Of a DNA stretch of 64,000 nt, positions 48,362 through 60,454 are shown piece by piece; position 1 is the first letter of the stretch; every line of letters begins with the position of its first letter. Under the pieces are notes generated by a model, which searched no databases, was not told the origin of the DNA, and was given only the letters and a program-made list of their open reading frames with translations. Origin of the DNA: Pampus argenteus (taxonomy: Eukaryota; Chordata; Actinopteri; Scombriformes; Stromateidae); the NCBI GenBank assembly GCA_036937835.1, contig CM072879.1, positions 13,199,001 to 13,263,000 on the forward strand, in the 5' to 3' direction. The position numbers were made by a program, and so were the translations under genes.

Positions 48362-50709
48362 TACACAGACAAGCGGAAACAGGGAGGAGGTGTGAATAGT
48401 TGTGTATGTGTGTTTCTCTGAGTTGCTCTGAACGTATTAGTAGCTTAGCTCTTCTTAGCCTTACTGACAGAGTGACAGAGACATTGCTAATCCAGCACTG
48501 AGCAGTTGCCATTTCCCCCGCTTCCCTTCCCTCTCTCCTCCTCCCCTTCTTCCTTCCCCAGACCCAAATTATAGTTCACTACACAGTGAAATATGTTGTG
48601 CAACAATTCAGCACATGTGTGTGTGTATGTATTAGACTGGTTGTAGTTGGCACTGTGGTGCGTTTGCAGGCAGGTCAAATAAAAAAAAAAAATGTATTAC
48701 ATGTCTATTTTGCATTTTGCTGGTTCCCTTATGTGATGTTGGAAATACAAATGTTGTTGTTTATTCTTGGCAGTGTCTCAACGCACTATAAAATAATTGG
48801 AGATAAAAATTACATAATTAGTGACAGTAAACTCTATCGTCATCATCAAAGTTGTATTGTCGGTTCAACTGAGCAGAGAAATCACTTGTGGTAAACTTCT
48901 GAGAATGACCAAAATGTCATATGAGTCATCTGAGGTCACATCGCAGCCTTATGAGTCATTATCATCAAATGGATAGAGGTGCGAATAGGTCAAACTGCCA
49001 AGACGAGATGTCCTTGTCCCTTTGATAGTCACTCCTCTCCATTGTAGTTAGCTGGCATGTTACGTACCAGCCAAGGTAAAATATGTTATGATGTTATGCA
49101 GCACATTGCTTAAGTCCTCAGCTCTGTTTAGTAAGAATATTTCCTTTTTAAACCATCTTTCTACTTAATCAAAATAATGTGTGACACTCCTCAAAGTTGT
49201 ATTTCTTGTTGTGTAGCATTGAGTTATTTTATGAGATGTCTGGCTTCATACCAGATGGTCTCTTTCTATCATCACTCCATTGAGATAAACTGGTAACAAA
49301 ATCAGATCAACAGGTCTGCTGATCTGATTTGATCCCTGTCTATTGGGATGTTGGGTCCAGGTTATTCCTACACAAATTGTCTGTGGGTAAAGGCTGTGCC
49401 TCCAAAGAGAGAAATATATGGGAGTGAATTGTAATAACTTCCTCCATGACCAGGCAAAGATCCAATAAAGAATATACCTCGCCTGGATTGCATTCTGTTT
49501 GTTGATGCTCCCTTATGGTCTTGTCCACTGCCCCCAAACATGAATATTAGCCAGAGTGCAACCAGTGTGAGTCCTTGAACCTTGTTGACAAAGTCTCCCA
49601 AATCACTGCTGTTAACAGTGAGTCTGATTACAACTCCCTGCAGCAGTTGGTTAATTGCCTTCTTATTTTGTAGTGGTTAGTGGTATCTCTCTTGTTTATC
49701 ACCTTGCTTGCATCACTGAGGAGTGTACATGAACAACATGAACTGATAGTCCTCCGAGTTCAATACTGTGAATACGCCCCCTCTCTCTTGAGAGGATGGC
49801 GATGTTTAGGTCCCTTCTGAGAGGTGTAAGTGCTTTTTCTTGTGTGTTAGGGGATGTTCTTCTCTGGATGGATGACTTGTGTTGCTTATCAGATCTACCA
49901 CTGGCATTCAGATGGAGTAGCAAAGTTCAATCTTTGAACTAAATCACTGTCCCTGCCTGGATAAGTTCAGGTTATTGATGTCACTTTGCAGTCATAAGAG
50001 TCTGTCAAGTCCAGTGGATTTTTTTATTTTATTGGACACGTGTTGGAAATTAAAGTTATTATTTTTTTAAAACAGTGCAAACACACACAATGTTCTTTAT
50101 GTGCACACATCGAGGTTGCTTGATTTGTGTCCACCGACATTATATGAGGTTTGTCTTTTGATACAAATGTCTAAAGTGGGTTCAGAACACATACTGCAGT
50201 GTGCCATAGCACACAACACTGTGTACACAGACCATATACACCTACCCCGGATCCAAAAATAGACAATAGCATACAGTGCACTCTGCATATTTGCCTCTCT
50301 CCCACACACACCTTTGATTACACAGTCAGTTATGTAGCATTAAAAACACACACACAGTATACACACAAGCATTCTTGGATTGCCTGTCTCACTCTCTTTC
50401 ACAATCACAACCATATGCATATCCAACAGCCTGTCCGCCTGTCTGTCTTTCCATGTCTCTCACAGAGACACATATAAACATACAATATATGAAGGGTTCT
50501 CTTCTTACAAAATTCAATATATTTTATTTTTGAGAAATCATTTAATGAAGGCCAATATTTCTAAAATATGTGTAAACGATAATAATGTGGTCAAGGATTA
50601 TGTGTCTCTTCATTTGTTTTCATTTTGGAAGAATTTTCTGAATTTTCATCTTAATAAAACTCTTCATATAATGTCATGCACATACACATACAGGTTTAGT
50701 CTTTCGTAC

Positions 50710-50907
50710 CTCGACACATTGGAGCAGGAAAGTCCCAGACGGCAGTGTTTCCAGCATTCGTTATGCAGGTGAGAGTGGCGTGGCCGTCTAAGACGTAGCC
50801 AGGTACACAGCTGTACCGCACACGGTCTCCCACAGCAAAACGGCCGCCGCCACTTAGCACTGCTTTGGGTGGGATGCCAGGGTTTCCACAAGATGTGCTG
50901 TGGAGTT
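50710..50907 (-). CDS. csmd3: csmd3 internal exon: sushi (CCP) domain 1
   Basis: This 198-nt exon encodes one complete sushi/CCP domain. The reading starts ELHSTSCGNPGIPPK, passes GDRVRYSCVPGY and ATLTC, and ends WDFPAPMCR, with the four cysteines and the conserved Trp of the fold. Sushi domains are about 60-residue beta modules that bind protein partners outside the cell. The acceptor is CTCTACAG before AACTCC, preceded by a pyrimidine-rich tract with a good branch-point candidate (CCTAATG). The donor is CGAG followed by GTACGA. Both boundaries are phase 1, as expected for an exon-per-domain cassette; the leading AA completes a Glu codon from the CUB1 exon and the trailing G starts the Ala codon finished by the CUB2 exon. 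Compared with the mammalian CSMD3 domain as I remember it, there is one extra residue in the SGGGRF loop. CSMD family certain; paralogue likely. Confidence 0.93.
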
Positions 50908-52556
50908 CTGTAGAGAAGGACATTAGGAAAGAGAAAGAAAAAAAGGCGAGGGATTAACGCTTTTTCAAATTAATTTTACTACACATTACACCTAACTAAG
51001 CCGTCACTCGACTAAAGAATATAGCCAGCTCTTGGTCAGTGATGCGTCCAATCCAAAGACTGCTCGTACAGCCCCTGTCCACATATTTCGTCTACCATGA
51101 AAAATACAGTTTCATGGTCAGCAAAGAGAGCCACGTGTGGTGATGCAATTTAAATACTAACACAGCCTGCTCTAAATTGTTATTCCAAGCACACATATAA
51201 CCAGGTTCTTGGGCCTAGTTCTTTATAATACAAATTGGCAAGCATAATGGCTGTAAAAGGACATTTTGACTGCACTCCCAGTCAAAGCAGACTAAACTCA
51301 TTCCTAGAGAAAAAGGAGGGAGACAATGTGAAAGTGTTTTACAGTTCATCACATCATTCCCTCCTGATACATTTACAATGTTGTGCATAAGCCACATGCG
51401 CAAGTGTGCATATAAACATCTGTGCACAGAAAACACACATACAGCAGAGAGAGGAAGACAGACAGGCAAAGGGAGAGAAGTGGTATTACAGGCCATAAAC
51501 CAGGAAGTAGATGGGAGAACAGGGACCAACTCTGGTCTTATTGTTTAAACTTGATTGATACAACTATGAAACTGTTGAGACAGATAGGGGAATGGGGGGG
51601 ACATATGAGGTGAGGGAGAGGCAAAGAGAGAGACAGACAGGGGAGGTTTAGAGAACCAGAGACAGAGGATGCTCGCCAATCTCCAGCTCTATTATTTCAT
51701 CATTATAGATACAACTATGAAACTACTCAGACAGAGGGAGGAAAAAAAGTGGAAAAAAGGCAAAAATAAAAAGTGTTAGCGAGAAAGATTATGCTTAGTA
51801 TGCCCCGAAATGAATAGTGGCACATTTTCTTCAAATGTCATCAGAAGGTTTGAAAACGTTAGAAGCACTTAACTCCTCAAACTCCTGAAATGTGTGCAAT
51901 AATCTTTAAATGAAAGTATAGCTGCCGAGGACTCTTCCTCATGCTAACGGAAAGAAAAAAAAAAAAGTATAATTATCATTCACAAAGCAGACAGTGGATA
52001 AAGAAGATTTAATGTCAGCAAACGAAGTGATTGAGTGATTCTTAGATTGGTTGGCTGACTGATTCATTTATACAATGACTTTATTGTCATACCTTTTCAA
52101 TTACGCTCCCTTTGCTCTCTCTGCTGTCTCTATCACTCTGCCTCAGAGTGGTGTAGTCACAGTACTGCTGAGCACGCAAAGGACTGTGTGGTAATTTCAC
52201 TTCTCTCAGTGATCACACAAACACAATCTTTCAGTTGCTTTAACTGAAACATGCCATCCTTTTATTATTAGCATCCATCTTGAAGGTAATGTGGTCTGCA
52301 TCACCAAATGTTGTGGATCACATTAAATAGATACAACCAGAACAGAAATGACTTAATAGCAGAAATAACTTTGCCTTTCAATGAGTTTTTATTGTAGAGA
52401 GAAAAAACAAGCAACGCCTCATGAACTGCAATTAGTTGATATGAAGTTTGTGTTTAATGTTGAGTGTTTTTACTGATGATGGGAAATCTCAGGATTCCTC
52501 CTTATCTCAGACACACAGTTACAGAGAAACACACACTTACACTCCACACTTGGACA

Positions 52557-52610
<54 letters not shown>
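52557..52610. repeat. (CA)n microsatellite
   Basis: About 54 bases of CA. Confidence 0.97.
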
Positions 52611-52612
<2 letters not shown>

Positions 52613-53346
52613 ACCATCCATCACTGTGGCGACCCCCTGTGCTGCATTGTGTTTAGATGTCAGGTTGGCCTAGTGTTGCGACCTCTTGGCCTATCGATTT
52701 TGCCAGTCAGTGTGGCCCCACTCAGTGTCAGGATGGTTGTGGTTCAGCGTCCTATCAGACACACATTTACTCCCACCAACACATACACGCTCACACAGAC
52801 GCGTGCGTACATACACATACACATACGGTGCAAGTCTGATGGGCGCTTTCAAGAAACCACATATACGAACACTTTCTTCAGTTTCTACCATCACCGTTTC
52901 ATTCTTTCCTTCATCATCTATCATTTTCAAGAAGTTTCTATTCTCTCTCCTTTTTTTTTCCATCTATTTATGCTTCCATTGCATCTTCTTTTATATTTTT
53001 CCTTCTCACATCCTATGTTTTTTTGTCTCTCTCCCCCTTTTCCCTTAATGCGTCACACTCCACCCCTCCCCTCCTGTTTACCTGCTCTTCAACTAAAAGC
53101 TTTGATGGCATGCCAACTGCTTCCCTTCTCCCTCTGTATTTCTCTCTTGTTCCATCCCTAGCACTAAATCACCCCTTCTGTCCATTCGTTCATTCCTCCT
53201 TTCTTTCTGCCTCTAGTTTATTGTGAACATCACATAGTTTCATTACACTAGTTTATTCAGTAGCTAGCGGCTACATCACACTTTTCATGGTTTATTGTTG
53301 CCTGCCCGCTCTGTATTCTCTTTTACCCTCATTTATTCCCTTCTGT

Positions 53347-53385
<39 letters not shown>

Positions 53386-53386
53386 C
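53347..53386. repeat. (TATC)n tetranucleotide microsatellite
   Basis: Nine to ten copies of TATC. Confidence 0.96.
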
Positions 53387-53634
53387 TGCCTCTTCCCAGT
53401 TTACCATAACCATGATTTCAGTCTCAGTTGCTTCCTTACAAGCTGCTGCTTTTATGGACCATCTGTAGAACTATCTGCATTTGTCGCACGCACGCACGCA
53501 CTCACTCACACACTCACACACACAACCATTTACCTGGCTTTTATTTCTCCCTAGATAAGCAATTACAGCTGAGTCTAGGTACAGGGAACACAAGACAGAG
53601 AGGGAAGATGGGGGGAAAAGAACTGTGAGAGAGG

Positions 53635-53635
<1 letters not shown>

Positions 53636-53694
<59 letters not shown>
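53636..53694. repeat. (GA)n microsatellite
   Basis: About 59 bases of GA with one GATA interruption, in a purine-rich block reaching 53880. Confidence 0.96.
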
Positions 53695-53696
<2 letters not shown>

Positions 53697-54744
53697 AAGA
53701 GACAGAGAAAGCAATGCTTTAAAAAAAAATAAAGAATGCTGCCATGCTTTCAGAGTTTTTAGTGAGACAGATGACACTGCAGACTAGAGGATTGGAAAGG
53801 GGGAAGTGAAGGACAGCAAAGACAGAACAAGAGACAGAGAAAGAGACAGAAGAAGAAAGAGAGGCAGAGACCGAGATGGCTGATTCAATGAGTTTGGAGG
53901 TTTTATACCTCTGTCAGCAGTAACTTCTATAAAAGATGAACCAAGTTTTTTCTACCAGAACAGAATAAATGCTGAAACATTTGAAAATAAGGCAAAGAAC
54001 CTGTTGCAATAAAATATGTACTTAGATTCTTAACTACTTTTGAAAAATTATTTTCAGAAATTATTTTCACAACATTTTTTGTAAAAAATATGTAAAGTTT
54101 ATAAGGAGTATAACCAGACAAATACGTCGTGAGGTCTCTAAGAAACCAATGTGTTGTGGGGCACCAAGATCTATAAAAGGTTTCACTGGCTGTCAACCTC
54201 CAAATCAGTTGCCTGCTGTTTGATTTATTCAGCACTTTGACCAACTCTTTATAGACTTGTGAAGAACTTTTGTCATAAAACATTTTAGTCGGTTAAGTTA
54301 ATGAAATTTTATGGCATAAGTTGTACATCATTTTTGTAGGTCAGGTGGCCTCTTTTCTGACAATACCAGAAGCAGAAGCAGAGATTCAGTTTCAGTTTGT
54401 GACAGTTCACACTATGACATTGACATATATGAATGACATTTTTCTTTTCTATTCTTCTTTCCAATTGCTTTAAAAAAATAGGTCCTGATGAGAGTTGTTG
54501 TTGGGTTCCATTTTTATCTTACAGTGGTATTATTAATAAGGTTATTTTTTGAAAGAATATTACAGGAGTCTGACAAGCAAACAATTATAGGTTTGATGAG
54601 TCTATATAATTTTGTCATCCTTTTCTTCCATGCTGTTTTTCTGTAATTTTGCTATCTGGTCTATTCTGTACACACGACTGCTACGCTCCAAATCACATAC
54701 TTATAATTTTTGCTTTTTGTAGGTACTGCAGCTGCCCTTTCCAA

Positions 54745-55095
54745 GTACATACTGTTGCATGCAGTATGTATACAGCATCCATATAATTAGGACATACTAC
54801 TTTATCTATCATTGCAGCTTCTGTCCTTGCACTGGTTTCCATCAATGAACTATCAATGCACTGGTCATTGGTCTGCGCTCCCCCGACACCTTAGTCGATG
54901 TGACGTATCTTCCGCTGCACAGGAGGATTGTGGGTCAGAATGGCCAGAAAAGTATGTGGCTTGCATACTGCAAAATACAACCATATATATAGAACATGGT
55001 ACTTTTGGCATACTGAATTTGACATACTATGTATTGGGACATACAAAATATGTATACTAAATAGCATGGTATGGATATCGGAACGCAACATATCA
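54745..55095. repeat. MITE-like repeat rich in CATACT/AGTATG
   Basis: The left part has ACATACTG, GCAGTATGTATAC and GGACATACTAC; the right part has GGCATACTGAATTTGACATA, GGGACATAC and AAATAGCATGGTATGG. The two parts are roughly inverted, with GAGGATTGTGGGTCAG in between. This is a familiar layout of fish non-autonomous elements; exact ends are uncertain. Confidence 0.5.
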
Positions 55096-55200
55096 TACAT
55101 ATTAGAAGAGGGGTCCCTCCTCAGTGATCTTCTTGCTTGTTAAAGTTTTTTTTTATGTTTCTTACACAAATCAAGGGTTTAAGGATGTTGTACTGCTGTA

Positions 55201-55265
55201 TAGATTAAAGCCCCTGAGGGAAATTTGTGATACTGGGCTATACAAATAAAAATTTTGACTTGACT
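55201..55265 (+). mobile_element. LINE 3' tail (L2/Rex-like)
   Basis: AAAGCCCCTGAGGGAAATTTG, then GATACTGGGCTATACAAATA and AAAATTTTGACTTGACT match the usual 3' end of a fish LINE family (GGGCTATACAAATAAAATTGA...). Only the tail is present. Confidence 0.6.
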
Positions 55266-57242
55266 CCTATTTCATTTTCAACTCTTACAAGTGTTCCCAA
55301 ATGTGTCTATGAAATGTTAACAAAAAGTGGAGGTTTTTCAGCCTGGCATTAGCACTCCGATACAGCTTGGCAAAACACAATTACCAGCTACGCGATCACA
55401 GTGACGGATTACACCAACTAAATCAGAGGCCTCTGGAGTTGCTGAAGTGAACTGGTGAGGAAAAAAAAATATCTTCAGTTGTGTTATTCTCAAAAGTTAT
55501 ATTGAAAACAGAGGCGATGGGAGGAGGGATTAAAATAACAACCAGAATTCCTTTAGCATCTCAAAAAATACTTTTTTCTTTTTAGTTAAGCCCCAACAGA
55601 TTAAATTACCTGACACCAAAACACCCATACCAGTTACCTTGTACATTTATTTTGTCTTAAATATATAATATATAATATATTTAATATGACAAGACAACCA
55701 TGTATTTTCCCCAAACAGTCCCTGCATTGAAAGTTGCTGCTGAGCTGTCATTCATACTGGGATTCAATTTCCTCAAATTCCAACTATGACAGCTCAACAT
55801 TCATGAAAAGGATAATAATGGAATTATTCTACAAGGCTGTGTGCTTTTTAATATGAAGAGATTAATGCCAAGATGATATATCTGACATTTGAAAATTGTG
55901 ATACATTTCTCTAAAAGCATTAACGCCACTAGAAAGCCCGTTATTAAGGATCATGCTGGGTGGATGCTGGACAAAAAAAAAGACAGTTGGGAAGGAAATA
56001 AGGAAGGGAGGAGTGTAACATTTCCTCCTCGCTGTGGATATATGATACACAAACTCATATACACATATGTATTTTCACACATAATTTTATGGTCAGAGAA
56101 TAATATTTTATACAACAGCTAAGAGATAGGGGAACTACAGGCTATTTTATATCTATTTATAATGGAACGAGTGTGATAGTGTTACATAAATGTGGCCGAG
56201 TATAAAGAGTTTATAGTATTAGTTAGGGCAGTGCACATTTTCTCCTTCACTGTTAGTTATAACAGTGGCTATTTGTGGCAATAAATTGGACTAACACACA
56301 CAAGAAGAGGCCTTGCAACAAAATGCAATAATGCAGTCACTACAACAAGCACCCATCCATCACCATCCACAGTCTAATAGGAACTGCAGGGGGGTAAGAC
56401 AATGAACTCTATTCCAGACACATTTCCTATGAGTCTAGAGTTTTTCAAAGCCACTGTTAGAGGAATTTGTTAGACAGCTGTGGTGTAAGTAAAGTTCTAA
56501 AATGTTCAGTAATGGGAATACTTAATTCAGAAACAAGTACCTAAAAAACACTCTGCCTCAGCAGGGAAAGCACTGAGGGTAGTTGGAATTATACTGAGTC
56601 CCATTTCTTCCACTAATCGTCCACTTGATTTTGATTACATGAACTGAAAAAAATTCCAAAATGCTCCAATAACACTCAATGTATTTTTTGTAAAACTGAC
56701 AACTTGATTATTTCAGCACAATTTGACTGATTTTACTACATTCACTACATTTTCAACGCAACCACAAGACTGGAGCTTTCCGTTTCCATATTACTCGTGC
56801 AGGAAGTAGCGTGTGCTTTGCTGAAAGGGCGCAGGGTCACTGTGGTGGATCGGATAGTATCGCATCACACTTTCATGACAGAGACCTGAGTTTGTGTGAT
56901 TGACACTAATCCATAATTGCTTTCTTTTCCTCAACATGATGACAATGTTTTTCTAACCACAGACAAGCATTTTAGTCACTGAATCCATAATCATACTATT
57001 TCCATTAATGGAAAAATGTTGGCATTAAATGTCATCCAATTTTATGCATTTTATGTAAGAATAGGTTTATTTTGTCAAGAATATGGATGAACTTCTCTAA
57101 TAAACCCTGCACACATACATGCATATACATATTACTCTTGCACCTCTCCTCAGAAACCACTTTTGATTGGTAGCTGCTTGGTGATGGTGTAATTATAAGC
57201 AATTATGAAAACATTGATGGAGGGAAAAAGGACTAAGTGGCA

Positions 57243-57245
<3 letters not shown>

Positions 57246-57282
<37 letters not shown>
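57246..57282. repeat. (TG)n microsatellite
   Basis: About 37 bases of TG. Confidence 0.96.
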
Positions 57283-57284
<2 letters not shown>

Positions 57285-58394
57285 ACAGATTCTCAGGGAG
57301 AGTTAAAAAGAGGGAAAGAGAGAGCTCACACATAGAGGAATGGCTGTTCAAAGCATTAGATCATCTGGCAGTTGTGAAGATCAGTTTATACACACACAAC
57401 TTTGTTGCTAATGATTGTTTCTTCTAGTCGAGATCAAACATTATGGCCTCAGAGCAGGAGACCACTAATGTCTCTCTGGGTTTATTACATGCCACAACAC
57501 AGACAATCAAGCAAGCAAGCAAACCCACACACACCCACACGCACACACACACACACTTCCTTGAAAGTAGAAACAGTCTTGAAGATTGCATTAGTGGTGC
57601 CTTGATACACTGTGTAAACAAGTATTATCTGTATTCAACATCTTGAAGTGTCCATACTGGCGATCCTCTCATATGCTCTCTAAGCACAATGCAAAAGTAC
57701 GAAAAGTACAGATACGGGGGTAACGTTCACTAAACCTTGTGTCAGTCAACCATTGAGTACTTATTCTTTGTCTAATTTTCAAGATACCGGTCAGCTCAAT
57801 GTCAAATACAATTTTTACACATCATTGGGCATGCAAAACGATTTCATCAATTGAACGAATAGGAGAGATGCAGTGAATAGTGAACAGTTAGGTTCTCCCA
57901 TGACATGCAGTTAAGTGTCATATGATAGATTAGAGTTAGCTATATGCGGATGCAATTTAATGGCACTAGGTGAAACAAGTTAATCATTTTGGCAGAAAAA
58001 TAACCCGATCCAACACAATTACCTCATTTTTAGGGATAGAATATCCATCTGAGAATATTAGCTGAAAAGATGTACTTAGGTTTTTTTTCCAGCCTTGCAA
58101 TTTCCCTCAGTGTAATTGAATGAGCAGATATTGATGGCTGTCTGACTGTTCACAAAGAAACATGGGGATGTCAATTATAAGCCCTTTACCTCCACTTCGC
58201 TGGTGTGTGTGTGTGTGTGTCTGTGCACTCCACTGTCTGTGTGTGCATTTGTGTGTGGATGGCATTGAATGTGTATATTTGATTTTGTCTTGTTAGGATC
58301 CTCGTTAGTCGATGTATAAGACATCAGCTCTTCTTCTTCAGCTTTTAATAGTTCTCATCTTTCATTATTTTTTCCTGTATATATGAATAGAATG

Positions 58395-59185
58395 GCTCAA
58401 CAGTGCATTTCCTGCCTGAGTTTACAAACTTTGTTGATCGTTATACTTGTCAATATCTACAGGTTCAGTCATATAAGAGCCTTATGCTTCAATGAGCGAT
58501 GGAGTAGAGTTACTCTTTCTGTCTACGATGTCATTTAAGGTGCTCCAGAGTGTTTTTCCATCATGTTTTATGTCATCAATCCACAATATAATTTCTTTTT
58601 TTTTTTGTGTCTTTTTAGTGATGCGGTTCCTCAGTTTTCAATATACTTGCCAATCAGATGTGCAGCCAGAACTATTTGCCACTCCTTTTGCATCATCTGT
58701 TTGAACCATGCATTCATTTAATTCATAATCAACACAGGGAGTCTAACAGTCAGCTTCTTGACAGGTGCATGCTTATGCATAACTAAAACCAAAATTTCAA
58801 GTGCAGTATCTGGTTCTCTCTGTTTATTGATATCAGACCAAATAACATCATCTATATATGGACACAACAGGAGGCCTTGTACAGTCTTTTACATACAATT
58901 ATTATGTCAGATGTTAACAAGCTATCTATATCCTGAACTTATTTTTTTAGGCTGCATATGCTCACATGGACTAGTTTTAGCCCTTTCTTGACAAGTGTTG
59001 ACATCAATGTGGAGATAGGAAAATTAACATTCAGTCAAGTGTGTGTGTGCCTGGAGTTACATGTATCCTTGGCTGATCTTTTCAGGCAGTTCTTTGAGAG
59101 GGGAAGGTGGACAGTAAGTCTATTATAGAGGATGTAGGGGATGTTTCCCTAGAATAGTGCAGTTTTTATGATCGGTCTTACAACT
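58395..59185 (-). pseudogene. L2-like LINE ORF2 remnant (endonuclease edge and linker to RT)
   Basis: Broken pieces in order on the minus strand: KKGLKLVHVSICSLKK then VQDIDSLLTSD, the start of the apurinic-type endonuclease; then MMLFGLISINRE-like and MHKHAPVKKLTVR; then SGCTSDWQVY, a stop, and KLRNRITKK; then DIKHDGKTLWSTLNDIVD with NSTPSLIEA. These are the markers of the region between endonuclease and reverse transcriptase in fish L2/CR1-type LINEs. Most of the endonuclease and the entire reverse transcriptase are missing, with several stops and frameshifts. Such proteins nick DNA and copy the element RNA into the nick; this copy is inert. It lies just downstream of an ORF1-like remnant on the same strand. 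Clade assignment is from memory of motif order. Confidence 0.7.
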
Positions 59186-59189
59186 TCAG

Positions 59190-59790
59190 AGTAGTCATTG
59201 TTAAGGTTAGTTTGTTTTCTCTTTTCTCTTAAAAACTTGCCAACGGTCAGTCTGCGTCTGTATCCTGCTGTTGTAGGATCATCTGTCCAGTGGGTTCACC
59301 ACTTCAATCCTCATCCATTTAAAACTTTTCAGCTAGAATCCCGCAGAACTTATTCTCAGTTTCCTCCCAGTTCTCATGTTGAGTCTCCGAAATGCCTTCA
59401 AAAATAATGTTGTTCCTTTCTAACTTCTCCTCCAGATATTTTCGCATCATGTGATAGTACAGATTTATATATCATGTCTGTGCGTGGATCTCGTCGTTTG
59501 TGTGTAGTCGGGCTCCATTTATATTACGTGACTTCTTTTAGGAGGTCATCAACTCGCTTGTTTGTTGTCTCCAATAATAGTTGCAGAAACATTAAGAAGT
59601 GCTTTTGTGTTTTTCCTGGAGATCAATCGTGTCTTTAAAGAAAACTTTCTGCTGTTCTAGCATTTCTGTCAAGACATTGACAGTAATGTATTCCTCATCA
59701 ACACCAGAACCGTAACTGTTCCGGTACGAGAGAAGTGTAGGTTTGTGTCTGTGTTTCCATGTGGGTATAGCTCCTTGATCAATCAATGTT
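59190..59790 (-). pseudogene. LINE ORF1-like remnant (coiled coil plus RRM-type segment)
   Basis: The minus strand reads VNVLTEMLEQQKVFFKDTID and LETTNKRVDDLLKEV, coiled-coil-like, followed after a frame change by EEKLERNNIIFEGISETQHE and NWEETENKFCGILAEKF, then RTHWTDDPTTAGYRRR and LTVGKFLREKR. The RNN-(I/V)-(I/F)-xGI-E, W-E-T and IEV-R-H blocks are the RNA-binding segment of L1-type ORF1 proteins (Transposase_22 family). At least three frame breaks and several stops are present. ORF1 proteins bind LINE RNA. Together with the downstream ORF2 remnant this marks one decayed element of about 1.4 kb. Confidence 0.65.
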
Positions 59791-60432
59791 CAATGTTTCT
59801 CTGAGGCCTGGTTCAATAAACCATTAGATTTCCTCCTAAAGACATCCTACCAACAGAACTTCATCTCACACACACACACACACGCACCCTCACACACACG
59901 CATAGAGTACAAAGGAAAACAAATAATACCACATACACCCTTTCTCTTACTAAATGTCCTGTGTAGTAGCAGTAGCCATCAGGACTGAATAAGATAATGG
60001 ATAGTTTGTTTGGTTATTCTCTTTTTGCCAAAACAGACAAGCTTTTTATTACATCAGGGATTACCAATTAGGATCTTTGATTAGCGTAGTGCTGGGAAAT
60101 AGAAGTGGCTCTTTGTATCCACCACTGGAGTTATTTAGTTCACTGCGGTTTATCATGGCTAGAGTATCACATGTATGATCAGACCTATCGACGTAGGGCT
60201 AATACCAGTTTTCTCTATGCACAAATGTTTTTTATTCTCAAAAGTCAGTATATCATTAAGCTCTGACTTACCATTAGTCCTTAAATGAAGGGGTCCTTAT
60301 CTGCCTTTCTCTATCCCTAACTGACCGTTCTCTTTTCTGTCCTGCACATCCATCTCTCCCTCCCACCTCTTTTCCTCTCTTCTTCTCTTATCTCTTCTCA
60401 CAGCAGCCCCTCTCCATACTGTTAATTGAAAC

Positions 60433-60454
60433 TGTGTGTGTGTGTGTGTGTGTG
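60433..60454. repeat. (TG)n microsatellite
   Basis: About 22 bases of TG. Confidence 0.93.

Noticed and set aside
49330..49925. Three overlapping minus-strand open frames of 65-77 codons in non-repetitive sequence
   Set aside because: They look less random than the surroundings, but no frame gives a domain I recognise, there are several stops between them, and no splice sites or start context link them. Possibly an old transposon relic; not supported as a gene.
50664..50891. Second minus-strand frame over the sushi exon (Trp, Arg and Cys rich)
   Set aside because: Out-of-frame shadow of the sushi domain; it lacks the four-cysteine sushi pattern and ignores the splice sites.
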